A stretch of 64,000 nucleotides of DNA. Origin: Pseudomonas monteilii NBRC 103158 = DSM 14164 (GTDB lineage: Bacteria > Pseudomonadota > Gammaproteobacteria > Pseudomonadales > Pseudomonadaceae). Location: contig NZ_BBIS01000042.1 in NCBI RefSeq assembly GCF_000730605.1, positions 1 to 64,000 of the forward strand. Reading direction: 5' to 3'. Shown here one piece after another: positions 46,837 through 54,604 of this stretch (positions are counted from its first letter, which is position 1; each line of letters opens with the position of its first letter). The notes beneath the pieces are model-generated. The model did no database searches, had not been told where the DNA came from, and saw only the letters and a list, made by a program, of their open reading frames with translations. The translations under genes and the position numbers were made by a program.

Positions 46837-47712
46837 ATGACCCCAGAACAGCTGATAACGTTCGCCACCGTTGCCGAGCATGGCAACATCAGCCATGCGG
46901 CCCAGGCCCTGCATCTGTCGCAGCCGGCGGTGTCCGGCCAGCTCAAGCTGTTGCAGGAGGCGTTTGGCGAGCCGCTCTATCAACGTGCCGGCCGTGGTGT
47001 ACGGTTGACGGCGGCTGGCGAGCAACTGCTGGCCCATGCCGAGCGCCTGCGTGAAACCTTTCGTCAGGCGCAGGCGCTGCGCGAAGCCATGCGCGGGCTG
47101 GAGCGCGGGACCTTGCGCATCGGTGCCAGCACCACGCCGGCCAGCTACCTGCTGCCTTACTTGATTGCCGATTTCCACGGGCGCTATCCAGACGTGCTGG
47201 TCAGCACTTCACATGGCAACACGGCGGAAATTGTTGCCGCCCTGGACAGTGTCGATATCGCCCTGATTGAAGGACCGCCGGGACAGGAGCTGCCGCTGGG
47301 CACGGAAGTGACGGCATGGCGTGAGGACGAGATCGTAGCCATCGTGCCACGGGGTCACCCCTTGGCTGGCAGTGATCAGCAGACGCTCGCGTCACTGGGA
47401 GCCTGCCCATTGGTGCTGCGCGAAAGCGGCTCGGGTGTGCGGCAAATCGTCGAGCGGGCGTTTGCCCGTGAGGGTGTGGCGATGCGCGTGGCGCTGGAGA
47501 TTGCCGGGGTAGAAGGGGTAAAGGAGGCGGTGCGGGCCGGGATGGGGGTTGGCTTTGTGTCGGCGATGTCCATTCGCCATGAAGATGGGGCGCTGCACCG
47601 GCTGCAGGTTACGCCGCAGGCGCTGGTGCGGCGGTTTTCCATTCTGGTGCCGCATGCGGCCACCCCGTCACGGGCGGCCGCGCGGTTTCTTGAGTTGTGT
47701 GTTGATCTGTGA
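46837..47712 (+). CDS. LysR-type regulator (YeiE/CysB-like), divergent from yeiH
   Basis: 291 aa. HTH at about 1-60 (MTPEQLITFATVAEHGNISHAAQALHLSQPAVSGQLKLL), then a substrate domain with LRIGASTTPASYLLPYLI and GVEGVKEAVRAGMGVGFVS. The ligand pocket motif resembles YeiE and CysB, linked to sulfite/sulfur metabolism. It most likely controls yeiH. Confidence 0.9.
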   Translation: MTPEQLITFATVAEHGNISHAAQALHLSQPAVSGQLKLLQEAFGEPLYQRAGRGVRLTAAGEQLLAHAERLRETFRQAQALREAMRGLERGTLRIGASTTPASYLLPYLIADFHGRYPDVLVSTSHGNTAEIVAALDSVDIALIEGPPGQELPLGTEVTAWREDEIVAIVPRGHPLAGSDQQTLASLGACPLVLRESGSGVRQIVERAFAREGVAMRVALEIAGVEGVKEAVRAGMGVGFVSAMSIRHEDGALHRLQVTPQALVRRFSILVPHAATPSRAAARFLELCVDL

Positions 47713-47919
47713 GGGACCGAAACGGGTGAAGTCTATTCACCTTGAAGATCTTTCTGTATTAGGTGGGGGACGTGCTGCCAGGTCCCGAAGTCCGCTACCT
47801 GATAGCACCATCACGAGGGTCGATGCCACCAGGTAGCCTGTCAAAAATGTCAGTGTTCACAGCACCCGTATCTATTTAAGGTGAAGGCATACGGTGCTTG
47901 AAATCTGGAGTAGTTTACG
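47713..47919. other. structured leader before the Rhs gene
   Basis: About 200 bases without a gene. It holds two inverted repeats: GCTACCTG (47794) with CAGGTAGC (47830), and GCACCCGTAT (47862) with ATACGGTGC (47889), the second with one bulged base. These may be transcript hairpins or traces of the insertion that brought the Rhs gene. Confidence 0.35.
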
Positions 47920-48792
47920 ATGGAGTGCAGTCTTCTAAAGGCTGGGTTACAGAATCTCCCGAGTCATGGTCAACCCTACGCGCCTTACGGTTTTTCCAGT
48001 GAGTCATACCATTCGCCCATTGTCGGATTCGTCGGCCAGTGCCGTGACGCGGTAAGTGGCTTGATTCGTTTAGGAAATGGTCGGCGTATGTACAGTCCCT
48101 CCGTCTGTCGTTTTACCAGTCCTGATAGCTTGAGCCCGTTTGGAGGCGGCGGAGTCAATGCGTACGCCTATTGCGCTGGCGATCCAGTGAATTATGTCGA
48201 TCCTTCTGGACAAAGCAGGTACGGTGCTTCGGCGCAAGCACGCATAGATCGTCATATTCTGGATGGTCGAGCCTTGGGGGCTGCAAAGCTCCCGAAGAGT
48301 TTGCGCCCTCAGCTTGAGCATTTCAGGCTAGCGGCTAGAAAAATGAACGGAGGCAACGTTCCGGGTGACGCTGTTGTTGCGCGGTTATATAAGAAACAAA
48401 ATCCACACAATGCGTACAATCGTTGGGACCTCAAGTACTCGTTTGAGACGAGTAGCTTCACTGCGGATTTTGTGTATGGGAATGCTATTGTATCTTTGCC
48501 GGCTGGTAAGTATGCGGTGAGCAGGGATGTCTTTATCTTGGGTGTTGGGGGTTACCAGCCTGCTCGCGGGCTCAAAAATTATAAAACTTATGAGGTTGGT
48601 AAAGAAAGTCTGGAGGTTTTTTATCTTCCCGCCGCTCAGCACGAAAGACCGTCTCTTGCAAACTCTGCATGGCCAGAAGTCTGGAAAGAAATGTGGGACA
48701 TACGTTGTCTAAGGGAAATTGACAAGTTTGATAGTGTGCTTGAAAGGTACAGTCCACCAGCAGCTCCATCGCCTCCCCCTCGACGTCCTTAA
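47920..48792 (+). CDS. orphan RHS repeat-associated core protein with variable C-terminus
   Basis: 290 aa. Residues about 20-95 are an Rhs-associated core: APYGF, VGFVGQCRDAVSGLIRLGNG, RFTSPDSLSPFGGGGVNAYAYCAGDPVNYVDPSG. After the VDPSG boundary, about 190 residues are unlike any toxin I recognise and are clearly AT-richer. No signal peptide, no YD-repeat shell, no PAAR or VgrG partner. Such short Rhs proteins are frequent in P. putida, and polymorphic toxins often have this core-plus-tip plan. No immunity-type gene follows on the same strand. The toxin role is inference. SD TGGAG precedes the ATG. Confidence 0.8.
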   Translation: MECSLLKAGLQNLPSHGQPYAPYGFSSESYHSPIVGFVGQCRDAVSGLIRLGNGRRMYSPSVCRFTSPDSLSPFGGGGVNAYAYCAGDPVNYVDPSGQSRYGASAQARIDRHILDGRALGAAKLPKSLRPQLEHFRLAARKMNGGNVPGDAVVARLYKKQNPHNAYNRWDLKYSFETSSFTADFVYGNAIVSLPAGKYAVSRDVFILGVGGYQPARGLKNYKTYEVGKESLEVFYLPAAQHERPSLANSAWPEVWKEMWDIRCLREIDKFDSVLERYSPPAAPSPPPRRP

Positions 48793-48861
48793 CCAGAAAC
48801 GCTTGCCTTCTCGCCTACATGGAAGAAGCGCGGCATGCGTTGAGCCGCGCTAAAAAGTTGT

Positions 48862-49230
48862 TCAATGCGCGCATCGGCTGGTATTCGCTTGCTCAGCAGA
48901 TGCCTTGCGCGCTTCCAACCCTTCCAGGCTCTTGACGAACAGGAACTGCGACAGCCAGGTTGACCCAGTCGCTGCCTGCCAGGCGGGTGCTGCCCAGGTG
49001 GGTGAAGGCAAACGGCGCCACCAACGCGGCCACCCCAACGTTCTGCCAGAAGGCCACCTGCGTGGCGTTCATGCTCGAACCGTTGCGACGGTTGGCCACG
49101 GTCAGCAGGGCGAACGCCAAGCCCCAGTGCAGGCCGATGGTGCCTTTGTCCAGCAGGTCGAAAGTCGGTACCACCAACACAAGGCCGGCGGTAACCATCT
49201 TGCGGGCGACGTGTGCTTGCTTGCTCGCGA
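48862..49230 (-). pseudogene. decayed EamA/DMT transporter, truncated and frameshifted
   Basis: Reading leftward, the first frame gives the second EamA repeat (VTAGLVLVVPTFDLLDKG, LHWGLAFALLTVANRR, VAALVAPFAF) and is intact until DWVNLAV, near 48950. There the frame moves by one base and continues as SQFLFVKSLEGLEARKA, the expected end of the protein, to a stop at 48862. The first repeat and start are missing. So the gene is both 5'-deleted and frameshifted. Confidence 0.8.
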
Positions 49231-49257
49231 TATCGGCAGTTGCCTTGCTACGCCGCG

Positions 49258-49851
49258 TTACTCTTCGCCGTAGTTCATGATCGACAACAGGCGGATGGGC
49301 ACCTGCACCAGCTGTTCGGGGCCATGCGGGGTTTCACCGTCGAAGGTCAGGCTGTCGCCGGCATGCATGTGATAGAGCTGGTTGCCATGGCGGTACACCA
49401 GTTCGCCTTCCAGCAGGTGGAGGAATTCGGTGCCCGGGTGGGCGAAGGTCGGGAACTCTTCGCTGGCGTCATCCATGCTCACCATGTACGCCTCGAAGTT
49501 CTTTTTCGGCCCCCTGGCGTGATTGAGCAAATGGTAGGTGTGGCCCTTCTCGGTGCCGCGGCGCACCACCTCCAGCCCTTCGCCGGCCTTCACCAGCAAG
49601 GCATTGCCGTCGGGCTGGTCATATTGGCTGAACAGCTTGGCCATCGGCATGCCCAGTACATCGCACAGGCGGCTGAGGGTGTCGAGGCTGGTGGACACCT
49701 GGGCGTTCTCGATCTTGCTCAGCATGCCTTGGCTGATGCCGGCGATGCGCGCCACGTCGGCGAGCTTGAGGGACTGGGCCTGGCGCTGGCGCTTGATCTG
49801 CAGGCCTAGGTACTGCTCCAGGCGAAGGCGCGGTTCGGTTTCGGTCGACAT
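49258..49851 (-). CDS. XRE-family regulator with C-terminal cupin
   Basis: 197 aa. HTH at about 14-70 (KLADVARIAGISQGMLSKIENAQVSTSLDTLSRL) and a cupin at about 115-190 (HPGTEFLHLLEGELVYRHGNQLYHMHAGDSLTFDGETPHGP). This PuuR-like class usually represses amine or amino acid genes and is relieved by a small ligand. It is divergent from the gmaS-glxBCD cluster, its probable target. ATG 49851. Confidence 0.9.
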   Translation of the reverse strand: MSTETEPRLRLEQYLGLQIKRQRQAQSLKLADVARIAGISQGMLSKIENAQVSTSLDTLSRLCDVLGMPMAKLFSQYDQPDGNALLVKAGEGLEVVRRGTEKGHTYHLLNHARGPKKNFEAYMVSMDDASEEFPTFAHPGTEFLHLLEGELVYRHGNQLYHMHAGDSLTFDGETPHGPEQLVQVPIRLLSIMNYGEE

Positions 49852-49887
49852 CGAATGTCCTGCACGGTTTCAGTTCAAGAATAAAGA

Positions 49888-49910
49888 TTTCGCACTGGGA
49901 AAGTGCGAAA
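49888..49910. promoter_or_regulatory. inverted repeat TTTCGCACT-N5-AGTGCGAAA, likely XRE operator
   Basis: Perfect 9+9 dyad centred 48 bases upstream of the XRE-cupin start, in its divergent promoter region. The position suits autoregulation, with possible control of glnT. It is not followed by a T-run and no gene ends here, so a terminator role is unlikely. Confidence 0.5.
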
Positions 49911-50003
49911 AGCAGCTGCGTTGACTGCTTCTTTCCTCGGGTGAAAACAAGTTTCCCATAAATAGAGCATAAATATCAGCCTGGGTTTTGAGTGGCCTGT
50001 GCG

Positions 50004-50081
50004 GGCCTCATCGCGGGCAAGCCCGCTCCTACAGGGGCTGCGGTGCATTTTTGCAGGAGCGGGCTTACCCGCGATGAGGCC
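50004..50081. repeat. double P. putida REP element
   Basis: Two nearly identical 30-base arms (GGCCTCATCGCGGGCAAGCC and on to CTCCTACA) in inverted order around a 19-base spacer. Each arm agrees with the published P. putida REP consensus (GGCCTCTTCGCGGGTAAACC then CGCTCCTACAGGG). Confidence 0.85.
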
Positions 50082-50197
50082 AGATCAGGCGATACACAAG
50101 GGCGCTGTGGACAGAGTTGGCAAGTGCATTGCATTCCTGTAAGGAAAGTAAGTTTCTCGTGCGGAATCATTGCCCCTTACCCAGGAGTGTTCAACCC

Positions 50198-51533
50198 ATG
50201 TTGCCAGCAGAAACCCAGCGCACCCTCGACCAGCACGGCATCAAGTACGTGCTGGCGCAGTTCGTCGATATTCATGGCTCGGCGAAGACCAAATCGGTGC
50301 CGGTCTCGGGCCTGAAGATGGTGGCCGAGGAGGGCGCCGGCTTTGCCGGGTTCGCCATCTGCGGCATGGGCATGGAGCCGCACGGCCCGGACTTCATGGC
50401 CCGTGGCGACCTTTCCACCTTGATCCCGGTACCGTGGCAGCCGGGGTACGGCCGGGTGGTGTGCGTGGGGCATGTCAACGGCCAGCCCTGGCCTTACGAC
50501 AGCCGCTATGTGTTGCAACAAACAGGTGCAACGCCTGGCCGACAAGGGCTGGACCTTGAACACCGGCCTGGAGCCGGAATTCAGCCTGTTCCGCCGTGAC
50601 GAAGGCGGCAAGCTGCAACTGGTGGATGCCTCCGACAACCTCGACAAGCCCTGCTACGACTACAAGGGCCTGTCGCGCTCGCGGCTGTTTCTCGAGCGCC
50701 TGACCGAGGCCCTGCAACCGGTAGGCTTCGACATCTACCAGATCGACCACGAAGACGCCAACGGCCAGTTCGAGATCAACTACACCTACAGCGACGCCAT
50801 GGAGTCGGCCGACCGCTTTACCTTCTTCCGCATGGCCGCCGGTGAAATCGCCAACGACCTGGGGATGATCTGCTCGTTCATGCCCAAGCCCGACCCCAAG
50901 CGTGCCGGCAATGGCATGCACTTCCACCTCTCGCTGGCCAGCCGCACCAACAAGAACCTGTTCCACGACGCGTCCGACAGCAGCGGCATGGGCCTGTCGA
51001 AGCTGGCCTACCACTTTGCCGCAGGCTTGATGGCCCACGGCCCGGCGTTGTGTGCCTTTGCGGCGCCAACGGTCAACTCCTACAAGCGGCTGGTGGTGGG
51101 GCGTTCCTTGTCGGGTTCGACGTGGGCGCCGGCCTTCGTGGCCTGGGGTGCCAACAACCGTTCGGCGATGGTGCGCATCCCGTATGGCCGCCTGGAGTTC
51201 CGTCTGCCGGACGCCGGTTGCAACCCGTACCTGGTTACCGCCGCGATCATCGCCGCCGGGCTCGATGGCATCGACCGCCAGTTGGAGCCGGGCGAGATGT
51301 GCAACGAGAACCTTTACAACCTCAGCCTCGAAGAAATTGCTGCACGCGGCATCAAGACCCTGCCGCAATCGCTGAAGGAAGCCGCCGACGCGCTCGAAGC
51401 CGACCCGTTGTTCCGCGAGGTGTTGGGCGCCGAGATTGTCGACGAGTTCATCAAGCTCAAGCGCATGGAGTGGGTGGAGTACTGCCGCCATGTCTCCGAC
51501 TGGGAAATCCAGCGTTACACCGAGTTCTTCTGA
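50198..51533 (+). pseudogene. glnT: glutamine synthetase-like gene GlnT/GmaS, frameshifted
   Basis: The first frame encodes the N-terminus (MLPAETQRTLDQHGIKYVLAQ and on to YDSRYVLQQ); then one extra A in the run 50520-50522 moves the frame. The second frame continues without loss as QVQRLADKGWTLNTGLEPEFSLFRR through the catalytic glutamine synthetase part (NGMHFHLSLA, RIPYGRLEFRLPDAGCNPYL) to WEIQRYTEFF. The span is 1336 bases, one more than a whole number of codons, so restoring one base gives 444 aa. GlnT/GmaS proteins make gamma-glutamylmethylamide from glutamate and methylamine. It may be a true mutation or a reading error in AAA. Confidence 0.85.
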
Positions 51534-51598
51534 CCGCCCCAATCCTCTGGGCGGCCAATACGACAGCGACCGCCCACTGCCTAGTAAGGAGCATCACC

Positions 51599-52504
51599 AT
51601 GTGTGGAATCGTAGGTCTGTACCTGAAAAAGCCCGAGCTGGAGGCCCAGCTTGGCAAACTCTTCGAACCCATGCTCGAAGCCATGACCGACCGTGGCCCG
51701 GACAGCGCAGGCTTTGCCATCTACGGCGACGAGGTGGCGGATGGCTGGGTCAAGCTGACCCTGCAAGCCACGGATATCAACTACGACTGGGCCACCCTGA
51801 TGGGCCAGCTGGAGGGGCGCCTGGGCTGCTCGCTTGACGGGTTCCAGAATGCCAGCGCGGCGGTACTCAAAGTGCATACCAGCGAAGCGGCTGCCCGCCA
51901 GGCACTGAGCGAACTGGCCCCGGCCGTGCGCATCATGAGCGCCGGGCAAAGCATCGAAATCCTCAAGGGTATGGGCCTGCCGGCTGAAATCTCCAGCCGT
52001 TTCGGCCTGGCCGGCATGAAGGGCAGCCACATCATTGGCCATACCCGCATGGCCACCGAAAGCGCCGTGACCATGGAAGGCAGCCACCCGTTTTCCACCG
52101 GTGCCGACCTGTGCCTTGTGCACAACGGCTCGCTGTCCAACCACTTCCGCCTGCGCCAGGAACTGAAGCGCGAAGGCATCAGTTTCGAAACCGATAACGA
52201 CACCGAAGTGGCCGCCGGCTACCTGACCTGGCGCCTGCAGCAGGGCGATACCCTGGCCCAGGCCCTGGATGGCGCGCTGGAAGACCTGGACGGCTTCTTC
52301 ACCTTCGCCATCGGCACCCGCAACGGCTTTGCCGTGATCCGCGACCCGATTGCCTGCAAGCCGGCAGTGCTAGCCGAGACCGAAGACTACGTGGCCATGG
52401 CCTCGGAATACCAGGCACTGGCCAGCCTGCCGGGTATCGAGCATGCCAAGGTCTGGGAGCCGGCTCCGGCCACCCTGTACGTCTGGGAGCGCGAAAGCGC
52501 CTGA
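51599..52504 (+). CDS. glxB: class II glutamine amidotransferase, GlxB/MgsA
   Basis: 301 aa. Starts MCGIVGLY, so Cys2 becomes the N-terminal nucleophile, with the following AMTDRGPDSAG and HTRMATES motifs of the Ntn amidotransferase (GltB/PurF) domain. In methylamine users MgsA, MgsB and MgsC together form N-methylglutamate synthase. Good ribosome site AAGGAG. It is intact although the gene before it is frameshifted. Confidence 0.88.
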   Translation: MCGIVGLYLKKPELEAQLGKLFEPMLEAMTDRGPDSAGFAIYGDEVADGWVKLTLQATDINYDWATLMGQLEGRLGCSLDGFQNASAAVLKVHTSEAAARQALSELAPAVRIMSAGQSIEILKGMGLPAEISSRFGLAGMKGSHIIGHTRMATESAVTMEGSHPFSTGADLCLVHNGSLSNHFRLRQELKREGISFETDNDTEVAAGYLTWRLQQGDTLAQALDGALEDLDGFFTFAIGTRNGFAVIRDPIACKPAVLAETEDYVAMASEYQALASLPGIEHAKVWEPAPATLYVWERESA

Positions 52505-52531
52505 CCTGCCACCGAACCTCTGGAGAACCTT

Positions 52532-53206
52532 ATGAAAACGATCGACCTTTCCAGCACTTCGGTGCGCGTGCTCAACCAGTCCCTGCACGGTGAGGTACAA
52601 GACCACGAATGGCGGGTGACCCACCCCGACGGCAAGCACAACCTGGCCGTGGGCATCAACGCGGCCGTGGCGGTGGATATCGAGGGCCACGCCGGTTACT
52701 ACTGCGCCGGCATGAACCAGCAGGCTAGCGTGACCGTGCATGGCAACGTGGGCGTGGGCGTGGCCGAAAACATGATGTCTGGCTCGGTGCGGGTCAAGGG
52801 CAGTGCCTCCCAGGCCGCTGGCGCCACCGCCCATGGCGGGCTGCTGGTGATCGAGGGTGATGCCGGTGCCCGTTGCGGCATTTCCATGAAAGGCGTGGAC
52901 ATCGTGGTGGGCGGCAGCATCGGCCACATGAGCTGTTTCATGGGCCAGGCCGGGCGCCTGGTGGTGTGTGGTGATGCCGGCGATGCGTTGGGCGACTCGC
53001 TGTACGAGGTGCAGATTTACGTCAAAGGCTCGGTGCAGTCGCTGGGCTCGGACTGCATCGAAAAAGAAATGCGCGCCGAGCACCTTACAGCGTTGCAGGA
53101 GCTGCTGAACAAGGCAGGCCTGGAGCACAAGGCCGCCGATTTCAAACGCTACGGCTCGGCCCGCCAGCTGTACAACTTCAAAGTCGACAACGCCAGCGCG
53201 TACTGA
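52532..53206 (+). CDS. glxC: GXGXG-motif protein, GlxC/MgsB
   Basis: 224 aa, corresponding to the C-terminal beta-helix domain of glutamate synthase as a separate subunit. The repeats with Gly spacing are visible (NVGVGVAENMMSGSVRVKG; GGLLVIEGDAGARCGISMKG; VVGGSIGHMSCFMGQAGRLVVCGDAGDALG). It is a structural subunit that bridges GlxB and GlxD. Confidence 0.88.
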   Translation: MKTIDLSSTSVRVLNQSLHGEVQDHEWRVTHPDGKHNLAVGINAAVAVDIEGHAGYYCAGMNQQASVTVHGNVGVGVAENMMSGSVRVKGSASQAAGATAHGGLLVIEGDAGARCGISMKGVDIVVGGSIGHMSCFMGQAGRLVVCGDAGDALGDSLYEVQIYVKGSVQSLGSDCIEKEMRAEHLTALQELLNKAGLEHKAADFKRYGSARQLYNFKVDNASAY

Positions 53207-53221
53207 TCCAGGAGCATTGCC

Positions 53222-54547
53222 ATGAGCGAACAATTCCCCCCGGTACTGCGTGAGTCGGCCACCTTCGATCGCCTGACCATCCAGGAAATTCAGCGTGCCG
53301 CCGAAACCGGCATCTACGACATTCGCGGTGGTGGCACCAAACGCCGTGTGCCGCACTTCGACGACCTGTTGCTGCTGGGTGCCAGCGTGTCGCGCTACCC
53401 GCTGGAAGGCTACCGCGAGAAGTGCGGCACCGATGTGGTGCTGGGCAACCGGTTTGCGAAAAAGCCGATCCACCTGAAAATCCCGGTGACCATCGCCGGC
53501 ATGAGCTTCGGCGCGCTGTCGGCCAATGCCAAGGAAGCGCTGGGCCGTGGTGCGACCATCGCCGGCACCAGCACCACCACCGGCGACGGCGGCATGACCC
53601 CGGAAGAACGCGGCCAGTCGCAGCACCTGGTGTACCAGTACCTGCCGTCGCGCTATGGCATGAACCCGGATGACCTGCGCAAGGCCGATGCTATCGAGAT
53701 CGTCCTCGGCCAGGGCGCCAAGCCGGGCGGTGGCGGCATGCTGTTGGGCATGAAAGTCACCGAACGGGTGGCCGGCATGCGCACCTTGCCGATTGGTGTC
53801 GACCAGCGCAGCGCCTGCCGCCACCCGGACTGGACCGGGCCGGACGACCTGGCGATCAAGATTGCCGAGATCCGTGAAATCACTGACTGGGAAAAGCCCA
53901 TCTACGTGAAAATCGGCGCCAGCCGCCCGTACTACGACGTCAAGCTGGCAGTGAAGGCCGGTGCCGATGTGATCGTGCTCGACGGCATGCAGGGGGGGAC
54001 TGCGGCGACGCAGGAAGTGTTCATCGAACACGTCGGCATCCCGATTCTGCCGGCCATCCCGCAGGCAGTGCAGGCCCTTCAGGAAATGGGCATGCACCGC
54101 AAGGTGCAGCTGATTGTATCGGGTGGCATTCGCAACGGTGCCGACGTGGCCAAGGCCATGGCACTGGGCGCCGATGCGGTGGCCATTGGTACGGCGGCGT
54201 TGATCGCCCTGGGTGACAACCACTCGCGACTGGACAGCGAACTGAAGAAGATTGGCTCGGCGGCCGGCTTCTATGACGACTGGCAGAACGGTCGCGACCC
54301 GGCCGGCATCACCACCCAGGACCCGGAGCTGGCCAAGCGCCTGAACCCGGAAGAGGCCGGGCGCCGATTGGCCAACTACCTGCGCGTACTGGTGCTGGAA
54401 GCGCAGACCATGGCACGGGCGTGTGGCAAGTCGCACCTGCACAACCTGGACCCGGAGGACCTGGTGGCGTTGACCGTGGAAGCGGCGGCGATGGCACGGG
54501 TGCCGCTGGCGGGGACTGCGTGGGTACCGGGCCAGGCGCAGTACTGA
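53222..54547 (+). CDS. glxD: FMN-binding glutamate synthase family protein, GlxD/MgsC
   Basis: 441 aa. The FMN-barrel core is complete: GMSFGALSANAKEALGRGA, then GTSTTTGDGGMTPEER, KPGGGGMLLGMKV, YVKIGASRPYYDVKLA, LDGMQGGTAATQ, and VSGGIRNGADVAKAMALGA. In the place where archaeal-type enzymes hold a Cys-rich iron-sulfur motif before GITTQDPEL, this protein has IGSAAGFYDDW-QNGRDPA with no Cys. It is probably the synthase subunit with GlxB and GlxC. Confidence 0.9.
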   Translation: MSEQFPPVLRESATFDRLTIQEIQRAAETGIYDIRGGGTKRRVPHFDDLLLLGASVSRYPLEGYREKCGTDVVLGNRFAKKPIHLKIPVTIAGMSFGALSANAKEALGRGATIAGTSTTTGDGGMTPEERGQSQHLVYQYLPSRYGMNPDDLRKADAIEIVLGQGAKPGGGGMLLGMKVTERVAGMRTLPIGVDQRSACRHPDWTGPDDLAIKIAEIREITDWEKPIYVKIGASRPYYDVKLAVKAGADVIVLDGMQGGTAATQEVFIEHVGIPILPAIPQAVQALQEMGMHRKVQLIVSGGIRNGADVAKAMALGADAVAIGTAALIALGDNHSRLDSELKKIGSAAGFYDDWQNGRDPAGITTQDPELAKRLNPEEAGRRLANYLRVLVLEAQTMARACGKSHLHNLDPEDLVALTVEAAAMARVPLAGTAWVPGQAQY

Positions 54548-54559
54548 TCTACCCCGACA

Positions 54560-54583
54560 CCGCCGGCTGCCAGCCGGCGGTTT
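54560..54583 (+). terminator. intrinsic terminator after glxD
   Basis: Stem CCGCCGGCT / AGCCGGCGG with a GCC loop followed by TTTT. It lies between glxD and the amt remnant, so amt may have been only partly read through. Confidence 0.8.
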
Positions 54584-54604
54584 TCATTGCACAGGAGTGA
54601 CTCT

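Larger units (their letters stand above)
49852..50197. other. divergent control region of the XRE gene and glnT
   Basis: 346 bases without a gene. It holds the operator-like dyad at 49888, a run rich in A+T at about 49940-49980, and the double REP element at 50004-50081. The glnT start has AGGAG 12-16 bases upstream. Confidence 0.5.

Noticed and set aside
46837..47712. CysB as the name of the LysR gene divergent from yeiH
   Set aside because: Similarity in the HTH is general for the class; housekeeping cysB is longer. The yeiH neighbour fits YeiE better, but even that name is left open.
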